This document shows, piece by piece, positions 43,943 through 52,991 of a DNA stretch of 64,000 nt. Position numbers and translations under genes: made by a program. The notes below the pieces were generated by a model. The model saw only the letters and a program-made list of their open reading frames with translations. It ran no database searches and was not told where the DNA came from. The stretch's first letter is position 1. The number at the start of each line of letters is the position of its first letter. This DNA comes from CAXBDP01 sp041689935 (lineage in GTDB: Bacteria > Bacteroidota > Bacteroidia > Cytophagales > Cyclobacteriaceae). The stretch lies in assembly GCA_041689935.1 (NCBI GenBank), contig JBDNFI010000097.1, positions 76,571 to 140,570 of the forward strand, written 5' to 3'.

Positions 43943-46072
43943 TTAAGAGCGGTTTTTAGCCATCACCATTTGTATTTGTCCATAGCTGATTGATGGTGGG
44001 AGGTTTTCTTTCAGCATTTTCAAGCTCCCCATACCAAATTGCTGAATGGCTTTATGGATCATTGCCTGCGTTTTGATATCTACAAATTTCTCGATTGGAA
44101 TAATTCCTTTTCCGACGAAACCAGCCAAATGTCCTTCTATAGTGGAAGAAGCCATAGATCTAATCTCAGCTATTTCTTCTATACTTTTGCCTTTCTTATA
44201 CAGTTCGAAGCTCTCCGTTTTAGTATCCGTTATTTTATTTACTTTTCCCGGAGATACTCTCTTTTTGTAATGTATTCGAGAATTCAGCTGATTTTCTTCG
44301 CAATACGAATGAATAACTTTTAGAAAGTCCTTACCGTATTTTTCTATCTTAATAATGCCGAAACCACTTATTCTTAATAACTCATCGGAATCTTTGGGTA
44401 AGTAAGTGGCCAATTCCAATAAACTTGCATCGGATAATATTACATCTGGAGGGACGCTTTCGCCTTCTGCCAAAATTTTCCTCAAGGAGCGCATTTTTTC
44501 GAAAAGTGCTTTCTCTAGGTTTTCACCTTCCGCTTTCTGAGATTCTTTCGTTTTTACTTTTTTGATTTGGTAAGGTTTCTGACCCTTCAATATTTCCCAA
44601 CTCCTGTCTGTCAAGCCAAGCACAGGCATTTCGAAGCCATTTTGAATCAATATTTCATCTTTTAAAAGGTGTCTAAAAAATGCTTGCCAACTTTCCTTCG
44701 TCATGTTATCACCAATTCCAAAGGTTTTTAGCTGTCGATGATGTGCGTGTATTTTCTTCGATTTGGATCCTTTCAAAAAATCGATTACGTAGCCCATTCC
44801 AAAGTTCTGCTCTAGCCTCGCAACAGCAGACAAAGCCTTTTGCGCATTTTCCGTTGCCTCTTCAAATTCAAATTCGGTGAGGCAAGTATCGCAATTCCCA
44901 CAATGGTCGGGAAAGGCTTCATCGAAATAATTCATCAAATACTGCCTTCTACAAGTATCTATCTGGCAATATTCTGCCATTTGGTTTAGCTTCTTCTTCA
45001 GTATTTTAGTTTGTTCCTTATTATCGTCTATCTGGATAAAGTGCTGAAGCTTTTGAACATCGCCGTAAGAGAAAAAAAGGATAGCCTCGCTCGGTAATCC
45101 ATCTCGCCCAGCCCGACCCGTTTCTTGATAATAGCTTTCAATATTTTTTGGCAAATCCATGTGTACCACAAAGCGCACATTCGATTTATCGATGCCCATG
45201 CCAAAAGCGATGGTTGCAACGATGATTTGAACTTTGTCATTTTGGAAAAGTTCTTGATTTTCCTGTCGAGTCTTCCGATCCAATTCCGCGTGATAGGGTA
45301 GGGCATCTACTCCCTCGTCTCGAAGTCTTTCGGCAATAGATTCTACTGATTTTCTCGACAAACAATAGATAATGCCCGAATCATCTTTATGTCCCATCAG
45401 AAAATCCATCAATCGCCCAAAGCTTTGAGATTTTTGCTCTATTGTATAGCTTATATTCTTCCGGTTGAAGCTTGAAAGGAAAATCCCTGGATTTCTCAAT
45501 CCCAATTTAGATAGTATATCCGATCGAGTAAGTTTATCAGCCGTGGCTGTCAGTGCCATTACAGGCACAGTAGGAAAGGCAGTGGCCATCTGATGCAAAG
45601 CCAAATATTCTGGTCTGAAATCATGGCCCCATTGCGAGATGCAATGTGCTTCGTCAATCGCAAATAGGCTTACAGTACATCTCTTTAGCCAATGAATGAG
45701 TGGGTTAGCTCCACCAATAAGCCGTTCGGGTGCGCAGTATAGTAATTTGATTTTCCCAGTTTCAGCATCATTCAGGATTTGGTTTTGTTCCGATGCTGAT
45801 TGCGTGGAGTTGATAAATGCGGCATTGATTCCGTTGAGTCTCAATGCATCTACTTGATCTTTCATCAAGGCGATCAATGGTGAAATCACGATAGTTAGAC
45901 CGTCAAAAACCAGCGCAGGAATTTGATAGCAAAGGGACTTACCACCACCTGTAGGCATGATGGCCAAGCAGTCTCTTCCAGCAATGACCGAATGTATAAT
46001 ATCTTCTTGCCGATCTCTGTACGATTGAAATCCAAATGTTTGATTAAGGATCTGTTGAGCTTTGGCTATCAT
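43943..46072 (-). CDS. recQ: ATP-dependent DNA helicase RecQ
   Basis: A 709-residue superfamily 2 helicase (3' to 5') for recombination and repair. Walker A is MPTGGGKSLCYQ (about 39-50), motif II DEAHCISQWGHDFRPEY, and motif VI QETGRAGRDG. The RQC region has the zinc cysteines (CQIDTCRRQYLMNYF, HCGNCDTC), followed by an HRDC domain (about 520-595) and a C-terminal helix-turn-helix extension (SFELYKKGKSIEEIAEI). The domain order is that of Bacteroidota RecQ1. It contains no exact octamer, only GTGGGAGG at 43996. Confidence 0.97.
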   Translation of the reverse strand: MIAKAQQILNQTFGFQSYRDRQEDIIHSVIAGRDCLAIMPTGGGKSLCYQIPALVFDGLTIVISPLIALMKDQVDALRLNGINAAFINSTQSASEQNQILNDAETGKIKLLYCAPERLIGGANPLIHWLKRCTVSLFAIDEAHCISQWGHDFRPEYLALHQMATAFPTVPVMALTATADKLTRSDILSKLGLRNPGIFLSSFNRKNISYTIEQKSQSFGRLMDFLMGHKDDSGIIYCLSRKSVESIAERLRDEGVDALPYHAELDRKTRQENQELFQNDKVQIIVATIAFGMGIDKSNVRFVVHMDLPKNIESYYQETGRAGRDGLPSEAILFFSYGDVQKLQHFIQIDDNKEQTKILKKKLNQMAEYCQIDTCRRQYLMNYFDEAFPDHCGNCDTCLTEFEFEEATENAQKALSAVARLEQNFGMGYVIDFLKGSKSKKIHAHHRQLKTFGIGDNMTKESWQAFFRHLLKDEILIQNGFEMPVLGLTDRSWEILKGQKPYQIKKVKTKESQKAEGENLEKALFEKMRSLRKILAEGESVPPDVILSDASLLELATYLPKDSDELLRISGFGIIKIEKYGKDFLKVIHSYCEENQLNSRIHYKKRVSPGKVNKITDTKTESFELYKKGKSIEEIAEIRSMASSTIEGHLAGFVGKGIIPIEKFVDIKTQAMIHKAIQQFGMGSLKMLKENLPPSISYGQIQMVMAKNRS

Positions 46073-46376
46073 TTTATTAGGAGGAGTTTTTTATCTAATT
46101 GCTATTTTAGGTATAAAACTAGAAAAATTCAAGAACTGGAACTATTATTTTTACGTGTCTTGATGATTTCTAAGTCCAAAAAAAAAGAGCTTTTGATACT
46201 TTCTTATCGAAAGCGCATATTACGGCTCCACTATTTTCCATCGTATTTGAACAATCCTATGTCGTTTTTAAGAAATTTGGTACGTTGTAAAACAGTGTTT
46301 TTTAGATCAAATACCATCTATACAAGGTAAGTTATAGCAAGGCGAATGTTCGATTTACCATTTATCGGCTGATTTG
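46073..46376. other. Intergenic region, nothing recognised
   Basis: About 300 bp upstream of recQ and behind arsM. It is AT-rich, with no hairpin terminator, promoter match or credible small gene found. A plus-strand frame through it begins inside antisense recQ sequence and has no family features. Confidence 0.5.
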
Positions 46377-47264
46377 TTAACAACAACCCGAATCTGGAGC
46401 ACATGCTTGTGCTGATTGATTGGCGGATAGTTGGCTTAAATTGATTTTTTGCTTTGCGCCTGGTTTGCTGGCAAATACGGTGATGCTAAGGATACCGGTA
46501 GTACCATCATTAAATTCTTTTATTTCACTTTCACTCAAATATTTGCTCAAAATATCATTCGGTATAATAATCGGCTTTTCTTTTTGAATGGTGATATCCT
46601 TAAATCCTTGGTTTTTAATAAACCCTAAATATTCATCTTTTTGGATAGCCCCTGAAACACAACCGGCATACATTTCCGCATCGTGTCTAAGCGCATCTGG
46701 CAGATCACCTACTAGCACTATATCGGATATGCTGAAATGACCTCCAGGTTTTAAGGTTCTGTACATTTCAGCAATTACAGCAGCCTTGTTTGGCACCAAA
46801 TTGAGCACGCAATTGCTCACAATTACATCCGCCACATTATCTGCAACTGGCATGTTTTCAATATCTCCAAACCGGAATTCTACATTATTGAATCCCAATT
46901 TGTCAGCGTTGATTCTCGCTTTATTGATCATCGCTTCTGTGAAATCAATCCCAATTACTTTGCCTTTTTCGCCAGTTTCATGTCTTGCAACAAAGGCGTC
47001 ATTTCCAGCACCAGAACCTAGGTCCATCACTGTGTAGCCTTCTTGGATGAGCGCAAACTGTGTAGGCAAACCGCATCCTAAGCCCAAGTCGGCATCGGCT
47101 TGGTATCCTTTCATTTCTGAGTAATCATCTGTCATGATATTGTACACCTCAGTAGAAAACCCTCCCGCACCGCAGCAGGAAGAAGCATTCAATTCCTTAT
47201 CCTGCAAGGCAATTTCACTGTATTTTTCACGTACTATTCGTTTTAATTCTTCAGCAGTTGACAT
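46377..47264 (-). CDS. arsM: Arsenite S-adenosylmethionine methyltransferase
   Basis: A 295-residue class I methyltransferase that methylates As(III). The SAM motif I is VMDLGSGAGNDAFVA (about 79-93). The arsenic-binding cysteines are visible at DLGLGCGLPT, MYAGCVSGAI and the N-terminal SSCCGAGGFSTEVY. The C-terminus ends in Cys-rich CAPDSGCC. No arsR, arsB or arsC accompanies it here, so it is a stand-alone detoxification gene in this window. Octamer at 47161, in the GAGG codons. Confidence 0.93.
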   Translation of the reverse strand: MSTAEELKRIVREKYSEIALQDKELNASSCCGAGGFSTEVYNIMTDDYSEMKGYQADADLGLGCGLPTQFALIQEGYTVMDLGSGAGNDAFVARHETGEKGKVIGIDFTEAMINKARINADKLGFNNVEFRFGDIENMPVADNVADVIVSNCVLNLVPNKAAVIAEMYRTLKPGGHFSISDIVLVGDLPDALRHDAEMYAGCVSGAIQKDEYLGFIKNQGFKDITIQKEKPIIIPNDILSKYLSESEIKEFNDGTTGILSITVFASKPGAKQKINLSQLSANQSAQACAPDSGCC

Positions 47265-47481
47265 GGGTTTTTTAGGTTAAGTTGGTCGCGTGGTTTATTA
47301 AAATAAAGACAAAGTCTGGTGGCTTAAATGGAAAAGCTATTTAGATCTTCGTTACATTGCAATATTACGATGAAAGGAATTGGTTAGTTCCACCTTTCCA
47401 AAAGAATTTCCGAAAGAATAAATTCATGAACTTGGAAAAAGGCGGGAGGGAGGAGTCAAACGAATTTAAAGCTGAGTTTTA

Positions 47482-48270
47482 TTAATTCAGGTTTCCTTTT
47501 AAGATAATTCTATATTCACCTTTTAGCATTACCCAATCCTTTTGAATGCTACAATCAAAATAGCCTCCTCTTGGACTATGTTGAATAGCTTTGAGGTCAT
47601 TTTTCTTAAGTCTATTGCTCCAAAATGGAACTAGCGCAGCGTGTGAAGATCCAGTTGCATGATCCTCCAATTGCTGCACATGTGGCACCAATGTTCTGCT
47701 TACAAAATCTACTTTATCGGAAGCAGCGGTTACGGAATAGCCAAACACATCCGATTCTCTCAGCAAGCTAAAATTTGGCTTCATATTCAGTACATCTTCT
47801 TCATTTTCGAGGAGTACAATGTCCTTATTTGCCGTTTTGAAATAGCCAATTACTGGCACACCAAGTGCTTTTGGGAGTAGAGGAGGGATTGCTTTCTCGC
47901 TTTCTATTGCTATGGATTTAATTTTAATGTGACAATGGGTATCATCCATGGCCGAGCCACTAATTTTACCTCCCGCATACTTTATGGTGATTTCTGGGTT
48001 AGGATTGTTTCTTTTAGAAAGAAACGCCATTGCTGCTAAGGAGCCATGGCCGCAAAGCCCGATTTCTCCATCGGGAGCAAACCATCGAACATTTATTTCA
48101 TCGTTTTCTTCCCATAAAAAGGTAGTAGCAGGCTGATTCAAATCAGAGCTGATTTTCTGCAATTTTGCTGTATCCAGAGCCTTATCAAGCCAAACAACGG
48201 CGGAGACATTTCCAAGAAGATTTAAACTTTGCTTTCCGAAAACACTTATAAACTGTATTTCAAAAGCCAT
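47482..48270 (-). CDS. PhzF-family protein lacking the usual catalytic Glu
   Basis: A 262-residue protein of the phenazine-biosynthesis PhzF / diaminopimelate-epimerase fold, recognised from the two pseudo-repeated domains and GEIGLCGHGSLAAMAFL (the APxxE-CGHxT-type motif). In PhzF isomerases a Glu sits in the [S/x]-E-[S/T]-x-F segment near residue 45; here the segment is NQPATTFLW, with Ala in that place. The activity may therefore differ from PhzF. No phenazine genes are near. The DUF3817 gene lies immediately upstream (1 bp), so the two form an operon. Confidence 0.87.
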   Translation of the reverse strand: MAFEIQFISVFGKQSLNLLGNVSAVVWLDKALDTAKLQKISSDLNQPATTFLWEENDEINVRWFAPDGEIGLCGHGSLAAMAFLSKRNNPNPEITIKYAGGKISGSAMDDTHCHIKIKSIAIESEKAIPPLLPKALGVPVIGYFKTANKDIVLLENEEDVLNMKPNFSLLRESDVFGYSVTAASDKVDFVSRTLVPHVQQLEDHATGSSHAALVPFWSNRLKKNDLKAIQHSPRGGYFDCSIQKDWVMLKGEYRIILKGNLN

Positions 48271-48271
48271 A

Positions 48272-48589
48272 TTAGATAGATTTTAGGTAATTTTCCTCTT
48301 CTTTTTTCAAAAATTTATGATCCATATAGAAAGTACCGAAAGGGATCAGCGAGGCGATAAATAGGCCAAAAAATTGTGGAAATCTCCACATGAATTTTCT
48401 CCAGCAAATAATTGAAAGAACACAATACATCAAGAATAAATATCCATGAGCTATGCCCACGATGTAATTGGGTGTGGGCATATCCGCCCAATATTTGAGG
48501 GGCATGGTAACAAAAAATAGACTGAGATATGATATCCCTTCCAATATTGCTGTGATTCTAAAATATCGTATTGCTTTTGCTTGTGTCAT
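48272..48589 (-). CDS. DUF3817 small membrane protein
   Basis: A 105-residue inner-membrane protein with three helices (about 8-28, 42-62, 70-92). FRITAILEGISYLSLFFVTMPLKY and the later GIAHGYLF match the DUF3817 pattern. Function is unknown. It is first in a two-gene operon with the PhzF-like gene (1-bp spacing). Basic residues lie at both ends. Confidence 0.87.
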   Translation of the reverse strand: MTQAKAIRYFRITAILEGISYLSLFFVTMPLKYWADMPTPNYIVGIAHGYLFLMYCVLSIICWRKFMWRFPQFFGLFIASLIPFGTFYMDHKFLKKEEENYLKSI

Positions 48590-48863
48590 TTATCAGTTAA
48601 TTTTAAGTAGGCCAAATATAATCCAGGATGAACGTCTTACTGCGGTGGATCATGCCAAATTCCTTTCTTTATTTTTCGCTTTCGGTATATCCATCGTGAT
48701 GAATGCGAAAGCAATTGCTGTTCTTAGAATTAGGAAAAGCCTTAGTTGAAGTACTGCTTTGAAAACAAAAAGTTCAAGAATAACTGAATTTGGCATTGCC
48801 AAGGTGCTTCTAAGTAATCCTTGAAGGAAGACCAAAAATATTTTCTGAAATCCATCAATTAGA
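48590..48863. other. Intergenic region, nothing recognised
   Basis: About 270 bp between the DUF3817 gene and the terminator of the TonB receptor gene. Open frames on both strands (75 and 93 codons) lack family features, plausible ribosome-binding context and a promoter, and they overlap one another. They are treated as chance. Confidence 0.45.
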
Positions 48864-48892
48864 AATAGGCAGCTCAAATTGAGTTGCCTATT
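48864..48892 (-). terminator. Terminator of the TonB receptor gene
   Basis: AATAGGCA / TGCCTATT outer stem with a G-T pair and an inner CTC / GAG stem, 6 bp after the stop at 48898. The T tract is weak on the minus strand. Confidence 0.6.
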
Positions 48893-48897
48893 CCATT

Positions 48898-51063
48898 CTA
48901 GTGGATTTTGATTTTAAATCCTCCGTTCACCACAAAGCCCTCTAGCGGCGCATAAATATCTCTGAATTGAGGATTGCCAATTGAGCCGGTGTATATGGTG
49001 TCAAAGCGTGTTTGGCGTGCGTCCAAGATGTTCTCAAAGTTGATAAATACCGAAAAACGTTCCCACATCTTTTCTGCCATAAGGCCCAAAAGCCAATAAT
49101 CTTGCCCGCTGAAGCCATCGCTTAGTTGCTGGGTACTATAATAGTAGCCCTCCAATCCAATTCGAATATTGTCATGTTTTTCATACATCAATACCGAATT
49201 GATTCGGTGTCTAGGGGTAAGCGGGTTTTCTCTGGTGATATTATTATCCGTAAGTTTTGTGTCAGTAAATGTATACCCTAAGAAGAGCTTCAAATCATCA
49301 TAGCCAAATTTCATATTTGTTTCAAAACCGCTCGTATTGATATAACCATCAATATTTTGCAATTGATAGAGTCCGTTGTCGATGGATTTCAACAATAATG
49401 GATCTTTCAAATAAGTGTAATAAAAGAGCTGATTTAGATTCAGCGTCAACTTGTTGCCTATCATGGTCGTGTAGTTGATGTCCCAGTTTGCACCATAACT
49501 ACGCTCGAGTGTATTGAAGTCTGCATTTATCGGGAGGATTTCTCGATATTGGCGTCTTTCGGTATCCTCGGTAAATATCGTTGGCGCTTTATAGCCCAAG
49601 CCACCGCCAATTCGAGAATTTACTTTTGGATGCACTTTAAATAAGGCAGAAAACCTAGGTAAAAGTACCCAACCATAATCTGTTATGTAATCAGCTCTAA
49701 GTCCGGTTTCCAGTGTGAGCAATTCTGAAGTTTCCAATACATTCTGAGCAAACACACCAAATGTATTGAATGCGTAATCCTTCACTTGTTGGTCGGGAGT
49801 AGGCATTTCAGTAAATTGCTCAGTCGATATATTTACTCCAGTGATGAATTCGAAATTGCTTTTTTCAATCGAATAGTTTGCCTCGGTGAAAGTAGAAAAT
49901 TGCCTGCCATCGAAAACATACCCCGGTGAGGATAATTCGCGGTCAAAATGATTTAAGCTGTTTTTAATCTCTAATTTCTTATTTTCTGCAATTTTATGGG
50001 TAAAACCAAACTGCGAACTGAGTCGAGTTGAGTTGTTTGATTCGAAATAGCCCGTATTATTTTCTGTGTCCTCCAAGTAAAACATGTTGCCGCCAATGCG
50101 TTCTTCAATACTACTATTGATACCAAAGTTTATTTTAGTGTTGGCCGATGGATTGAAAAATAGTCTTGGGTTTAATGTAAATCGTTGAAATTCAGGAATG
50201 GCAGAAAGGCCAACGTCTGAAGGATCGTACGCTTGATTTTGATTGTAAGCTGCATAAGTTGTAATACCAAGTTTTTCTCCCATGTTGCCATAGAAGGCAC
50301 TGAAATCTAATCCGCCACCACTTGTGCCGTTCATCAATAATTCCAAGGAAGCCTCTTCTTCGGGAGTTCTCGAAATAAGATTGACCATTCCTGCTATAGC
50401 TCCACCGCCATATAATGTAGAGGATGAGCCTTTTATTATTTCTACTTGCTTCAAATCTAATGGCGGTATTTGTAGCAACCCTAAACCTGCAGAAGCACCT
50501 GAGAATAGAGGCAGCCCGTCTTTTAATATTTGCGTGTAGCGACCATCCAACCCTTGAATTCTGATACTAGCGTTGCCAGAAGTAGCAGAGGTGATTTGAG
50601 TGATGATACCTGTGCTTTCGTTTAATACCATTCTGATATCCCCGGGCTTCATATTTACCTTTTCTTGGAGTTCTTCACCTGCAATGAATTCTACTCTCGT
50701 TGGAATGTTTTCAATGGTTCTGGAGCTCCTAGTCGACGAGATAACGACTTCTTCCATCTCATCATGATTGTGTTCCATTAAGACTACAATAGCCTTCTGA
50801 CTAGGAATTTCCACTTTTATAGTTTGGTTTTCATAACCAACATAGTTTATTTTAATTGTGATGGCGCCATCTGGAAGATTTTCGAGTTTGAAATAGCCAT
50901 CTGCATTGGTGCTACCTCCCGCATTTAAGCGCTCAACAAAAATAGTTGCGCCTGCAAGAGCTTCACCGCTTTCCTCATCTTTTACTGTAATTTCAAGACT
51001 GTTTTGTGCATAGCTATTGGAAAATAGCAATAAGCATATTGCGAATATTCGTATAAATTTCAT
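48898..51063 (-). CDS. TonB-dependent outer-membrane receptor
   Basis: A 721-residue outer-membrane protein with a signal peptide (1-19). A carboxypeptidase-regulatory-like beta domain lies at about 22-105 (TVKDEESGEALAGATIFVE), and the plug domain at about 115-225 (RIQGLDGRYTQILKDGLPL). The rest is a 22-strand barrel ending in a hydrophobic strand. HNHDEMEEVV just before the plug is His- and acid-rich. It lacks an STN domain, so it does not signal through FecR. The ligand is probably a metal or metal chelate by analogy with receptors of this layout. A small Cys-rich gene precedes it by 63 bp. Confidence 0.9.
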   Translation of the reverse strand: MKFIRIFAICLLLFSNSYAQNSLEITVKDEESGEALAGATIFVERLNAGGSTNADGYFKLENLPDGAITIKINYVGYENQTIKVEIPSQKAIVVLMEHNHDEMEEVVISSTRSSRTIENIPTRVEFIAGEELQEKVNMKPGDIRMVLNESTGIITQITSATSGNASIRIQGLDGRYTQILKDGLPLFSGASAGLGLLQIPPLDLKQVEIIKGSSSTLYGGGAIAGMVNLISRTPEEEASLELLMNGTSGGGLDFSAFYGNMGEKLGITTYAAYNQNQAYDPSDVGLSAIPEFQRFTLNPRLFFNPSANTKINFGINSSIEERIGGNMFYLEDTENNTGYFESNNSTRLSSQFGFTHKIAENKKLEIKNSLNHFDRELSSPGYVFDGRQFSTFTEANYSIEKSNFEFITGVNISTEQFTEMPTPDQQVKDYAFNTFGVFAQNVLETSELLTLETGLRADYITDYGWVLLPRFSALFKVHPKVNSRIGGGLGYKAPTIFTEDTERRQYREILPINADFNTLERSYGANWDINYTTMIGNKLTLNLNQLFYYTYLKDPLLLKSIDNGLYQLQNIDGYINTSGFETNMKFGYDDLKLFLGYTFTDTKLTDNNITRENPLTPRHRINSVLMYEKHDNIRIGLEGYYYSTQQLSDGFSGQDYWLLGLMAEKMWERFSVFINFENILDARQTRFDTIYTGSIGNPQFRDIYAPLEGFVVNGGFKIKIH

Positions 51064-51126
51064 TGATTAAGAAGATTTGATTAACAATAGAATTGATTTA
51101 ATCTCATTGAGATTGCTTGTAAATTC

Positions 51127-51432
51127 TTATTGTTGAGGCGGTTGCCAAATCGTCGTTAAAAAAGCGGAAGTTTTGAATGAAGGAACTGTAGAGGTGAGGC
51201 TCAATGAATGTTCGATATAGGTTGATTCTACCTCAGTTAGGGAATAGTTGAAAATAAATCCAATACCCGTATGGCAATTATGTAACGGTGAGCAAGGACT
51301 ATTAATTGGCAATTGCTTTTTAGAAGGGATTTCTACTCCTGGATCAGTATCAGAACACGCACTCTCCTCACAACAAGGATATGCTGCAAGTGAAAGCAGA
51401 AATATGGACCATATAACAGTAAAAATTTTCAA
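51127..51432 (-). CDS. Small exported Cys/His-containing protein (DUF6660-like)
   Basis: A protein of about 101 residues with a signal peptide (KIFTVIWSIFLLSLAAYPC), a cysteine-rich stretch (CCEESAC, later CSPLHNCH) and a C-terminus ending SAFLTTIWQPPQQ. The layout resembles small DUF6660 proteins found beside metal-related TonB receptors; that link is from memory and not certain. The start is TTG: the open frame allows TTG at 51453 or 51432. The later one is chosen because a -7 box (51437-51444) lies just upstream and the signal peptide then has normal length. It is probably co-transcribed with the TonB receptor. Confidence 0.62.
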   Translation of the reverse strand: MKIFTVIWSIFLLSLAAYPCCEESACSDTDPGVEIPSKKQLPINSPCSPLHNCHTGIGFIFNYSLTEVESTYIEHSLSLTSTVPSFKTSAFLTTIWQPPQQ

Positions 51433-51436
51433 CTCA

Positions 51437-51444
51437 CAAATGTA
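51437..51444 (-). promoter_or_regulatory. -7 box of the small protein / TonB receptor operon
   Basis: Minus-strand TACATTTG is an exact TAnnTTTG match, ending 4 nt before the TTG start at 51432. Confidence 0.5.
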
Positions 51445-51489
51445 GAAAATCAAAGTGATTTAAAAACGGGTTTTATTTAGTAGAAAAAA

Positions 51490-51519
51490 TGACTAAATTT
51501 GTCAACAATTAAATAGTCA
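51490..51519 (+). promoter_or_regulatory. Promoter and likely operator of the HTH-Fic gene
   Basis: TAAATTTG (51494-51501) is an exact -7 match. It is bracketed by inverted TGACTA (51490-51495) and TAGTCA (51514-51519), the second ending 6 nt before the ATG. An inverted repeat over the promoter of a gene that encodes its own HTH domain is the usual sign of autorepression. Confidence 0.55.
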
Positions 51520-51525
51520 AAAAAA

Positions 51526-52602
51526 ATGAAAACCCTTGGAAATTTCTTAGAAGAACTTCGTCTTGAAAAAGGCTTGGTTATCAGAGAGCTTGCAGCCATG
51601 AGTGCAATAGATTCCGCTCTCATTTCCAAGTTTGAAAAGGGAAAGAGATTACCCACCGAGGCAAACATCAAATCACTAAGCCTTGCTTTGGGTATCGATG
51701 GCGAATCATTGCGGAAAAAGTGGCTTGAGGAGCAAATAGTAAATCTGGTTAAATACGAGCAGGACGCCAGCGAAATATTGGCTCTAGCCGAATCAAGAGC
51801 CGAGTATCTCATGAGTGAAAAATCTCTTTCATCGCCAAAATTGTCTTCAATGATTGAGGATAAGTTGCGGCTGTTAGATGAATTGAAGGGCCGTTGGAAA
51901 AGCGCCAAACCACTGAATATAACTCAGCTCAGCAAGATGAGGGAGTTTTTCAACGTCGAATATACTTTTGAAAGCAATCGAATCGAAGGCAATACCATGA
52001 CTTTGCAAGAAACTCATTTGGTGATAAATGAAGGCTTGACTATTGCCGGTAAATCAATGCGTGAGCATTTGGAGGCTGTCAATCATCACGACGCAATTCA
52101 GTTTGTGGAGGAGTTGGCTTGCAAAAAAGAGCCATTTAGCAAAAGGAGCTTGATGGAAATCCACTTTCTTATACTTAAAGGCATTGACAGGGAGAATGCA
52201 GGCAAATACCGTAGTGTGCCTGTGAGGATTTCTGGTAGCGAGCATATTCCACCTCAACCATATTTGCTAGACAAACTGATGGAGGATTATTTTCTTCATT
52301 ACCAGCAACAGAAGCATACGCTGCACCCAGTACTTTTGGCTGCCGAAATGCACGAGCGTTTGGTCTCTATTCATCCATTCATAGACGGAAATGGGAGAAC
52401 GTCTCGATTGGTAATGAATATACTGCTGTTAAATTTCGGCTATACTATTGCCAATTTGAAAGGTGATTATGAGTCGAGGATTACTTATTACAAAGCCTTG
52501 GAAAATGTGCAAGTAAATAATAATCCAGAGCCGTTCTATTTATTGGTGATAGATACTGTCACTGATTCGCTCAATAGGCATTTGGAATTGGCGGGAGGGT
52601 AA
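51526..52602 (+). CDS. Fic-family AMP-transferase with N-terminal HTH and autoinhibitory helix
   Basis: A 358-residue protein. Residues 1-65 are an XRE-type HTH (FLEELRLEKGLVIRELAAMS, LISKFEKGKRLP). Residues 130-350 are a Fic domain with the complete catalytic loop HPFIDGNGRTSR (283-294). The class II inhibitory motif (S/T)xxxE(G/N) is present as SNRIEG (150-155), whose Glu normally blocks ATP. Fic enzymes transfer AMP or related groups to protein hydroxyls. The HTH probably acts on the palindrome upstream. No separate antitoxin gene is adjacent, consistent with built-in inhibition. It ends with an octamer at the last codons (52591). Confidence 0.92.
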   Translation: MKTLGNFLEELRLEKGLVIRELAAMSAIDSALISKFEKGKRLPTEANIKSLSLALGIDGESLRKKWLEEQIVNLVKYEQDASEILALAESRAEYLMSEKSLSSPKLSSMIEDKLRLLDELKGRWKSAKPLNITQLSKMREFFNVEYTFESNRIEGNTMTLQETHLVINEGLTIAGKSMREHLEAVNHHDAIQFVEELACKKEPFSKRSLMEIHFLILKGIDRENAGKYRSVPVRISGSEHIPPQPYLLDKLMEDYFLHYQQQKHTLHPVLLAAEMHERLVSIHPFIDGNGRTSRLVMNILLLNFGYTIANLKGDYESRITYYKALENVQVNNNPEPFYLLVIDTVTDSLNRHLELAGG

Positions 52603-52607
52603 TTTTA

Positions 52608-52641
52608 GGCAATCTGAATTTCAAATTCAGGTTGCCTTTTT
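52608..52641 (+). terminator. Terminator of the Fic gene
   Basis: GGCAA / TTGCC outer stem (52608-52612 with 52632-52636), a G-T pair and CTGAAT / ATTCAG inner stem, then TTTTT. It overlaps the stop codon of the convergent zinc-ribbon gene. Confidence 0.8.
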
Positions 52642-52801
52642 ACGATATATAAACAAGCAAGAAGGCGATAATTAATACAATTGCCACTATTTGAATCCAT
52701 ATGGAATGCTTTGGGAATTCATAATCGCAGATTGGGCAACGTTTAGCCTTTGAGTCTACTTGCATGGCACAATTTGGACACTCCTTTTTATTATTGGGCA
52801 T
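52640..52801 (-). CDS. 53-residue zinc-ribbon membrane protein
   Basis: A small ORF encoding MPNNKKECPNCAMQVDSKAK and then RCPICDYEFP, giving two CPxC knuckles (residues 8-11 and 22-25) that form a zinc ribbon. A single hydrophobic helix (IWIQIVAIVLIIAFLLVYI, about 34-52) ends the protein. It is probably an inner-membrane protein with a cytoplasmic zinc ribbon. Function unknown. The ordered motif pair plus helix makes chance unlikely. It is convergent with the Fic gene, whose terminator T run contains this stop codon. Confidence 0.75.
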   Translation of the reverse strand: MPNNKKECPNCAMQVDSKAKRCPICDYEFPKHSIWIQIVAIVLIIAFLLVYIS

Positions 52802-52991
52802 TTTCGGTTTCAATTCTATTCAGGCCGAAATTAGTCATTGTGAAAATAGGGATGTGTCCATCCAGAATTAAATACCTGAATTAGTCATTTCTAATTTGCT
52901 AAATGTATCAATTAGACATTTTTTATATAGGTTAATATTTTGATAATCTTTTAGCAATTTAAAGCTTGAATTCTCTCCATAGCTTTAAGCA

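Noticed and set aside
45923..46330. 135-codon plus-strand ORF crossing the recQ start
   Set aside because: More than a third is antisense to recQ and the remainder has no family features.
48650..48877. 75-codon minus-strand ORF with hydrophobic stretches
   Set aside because: Overlaps an opposing open frame and the receptor terminator; no motif or promoter.
51477..51908. 143-codon minus-strand ORF
   Set aside because: Antisense to the HTH and linker of the Fic protein, which has clear motifs.
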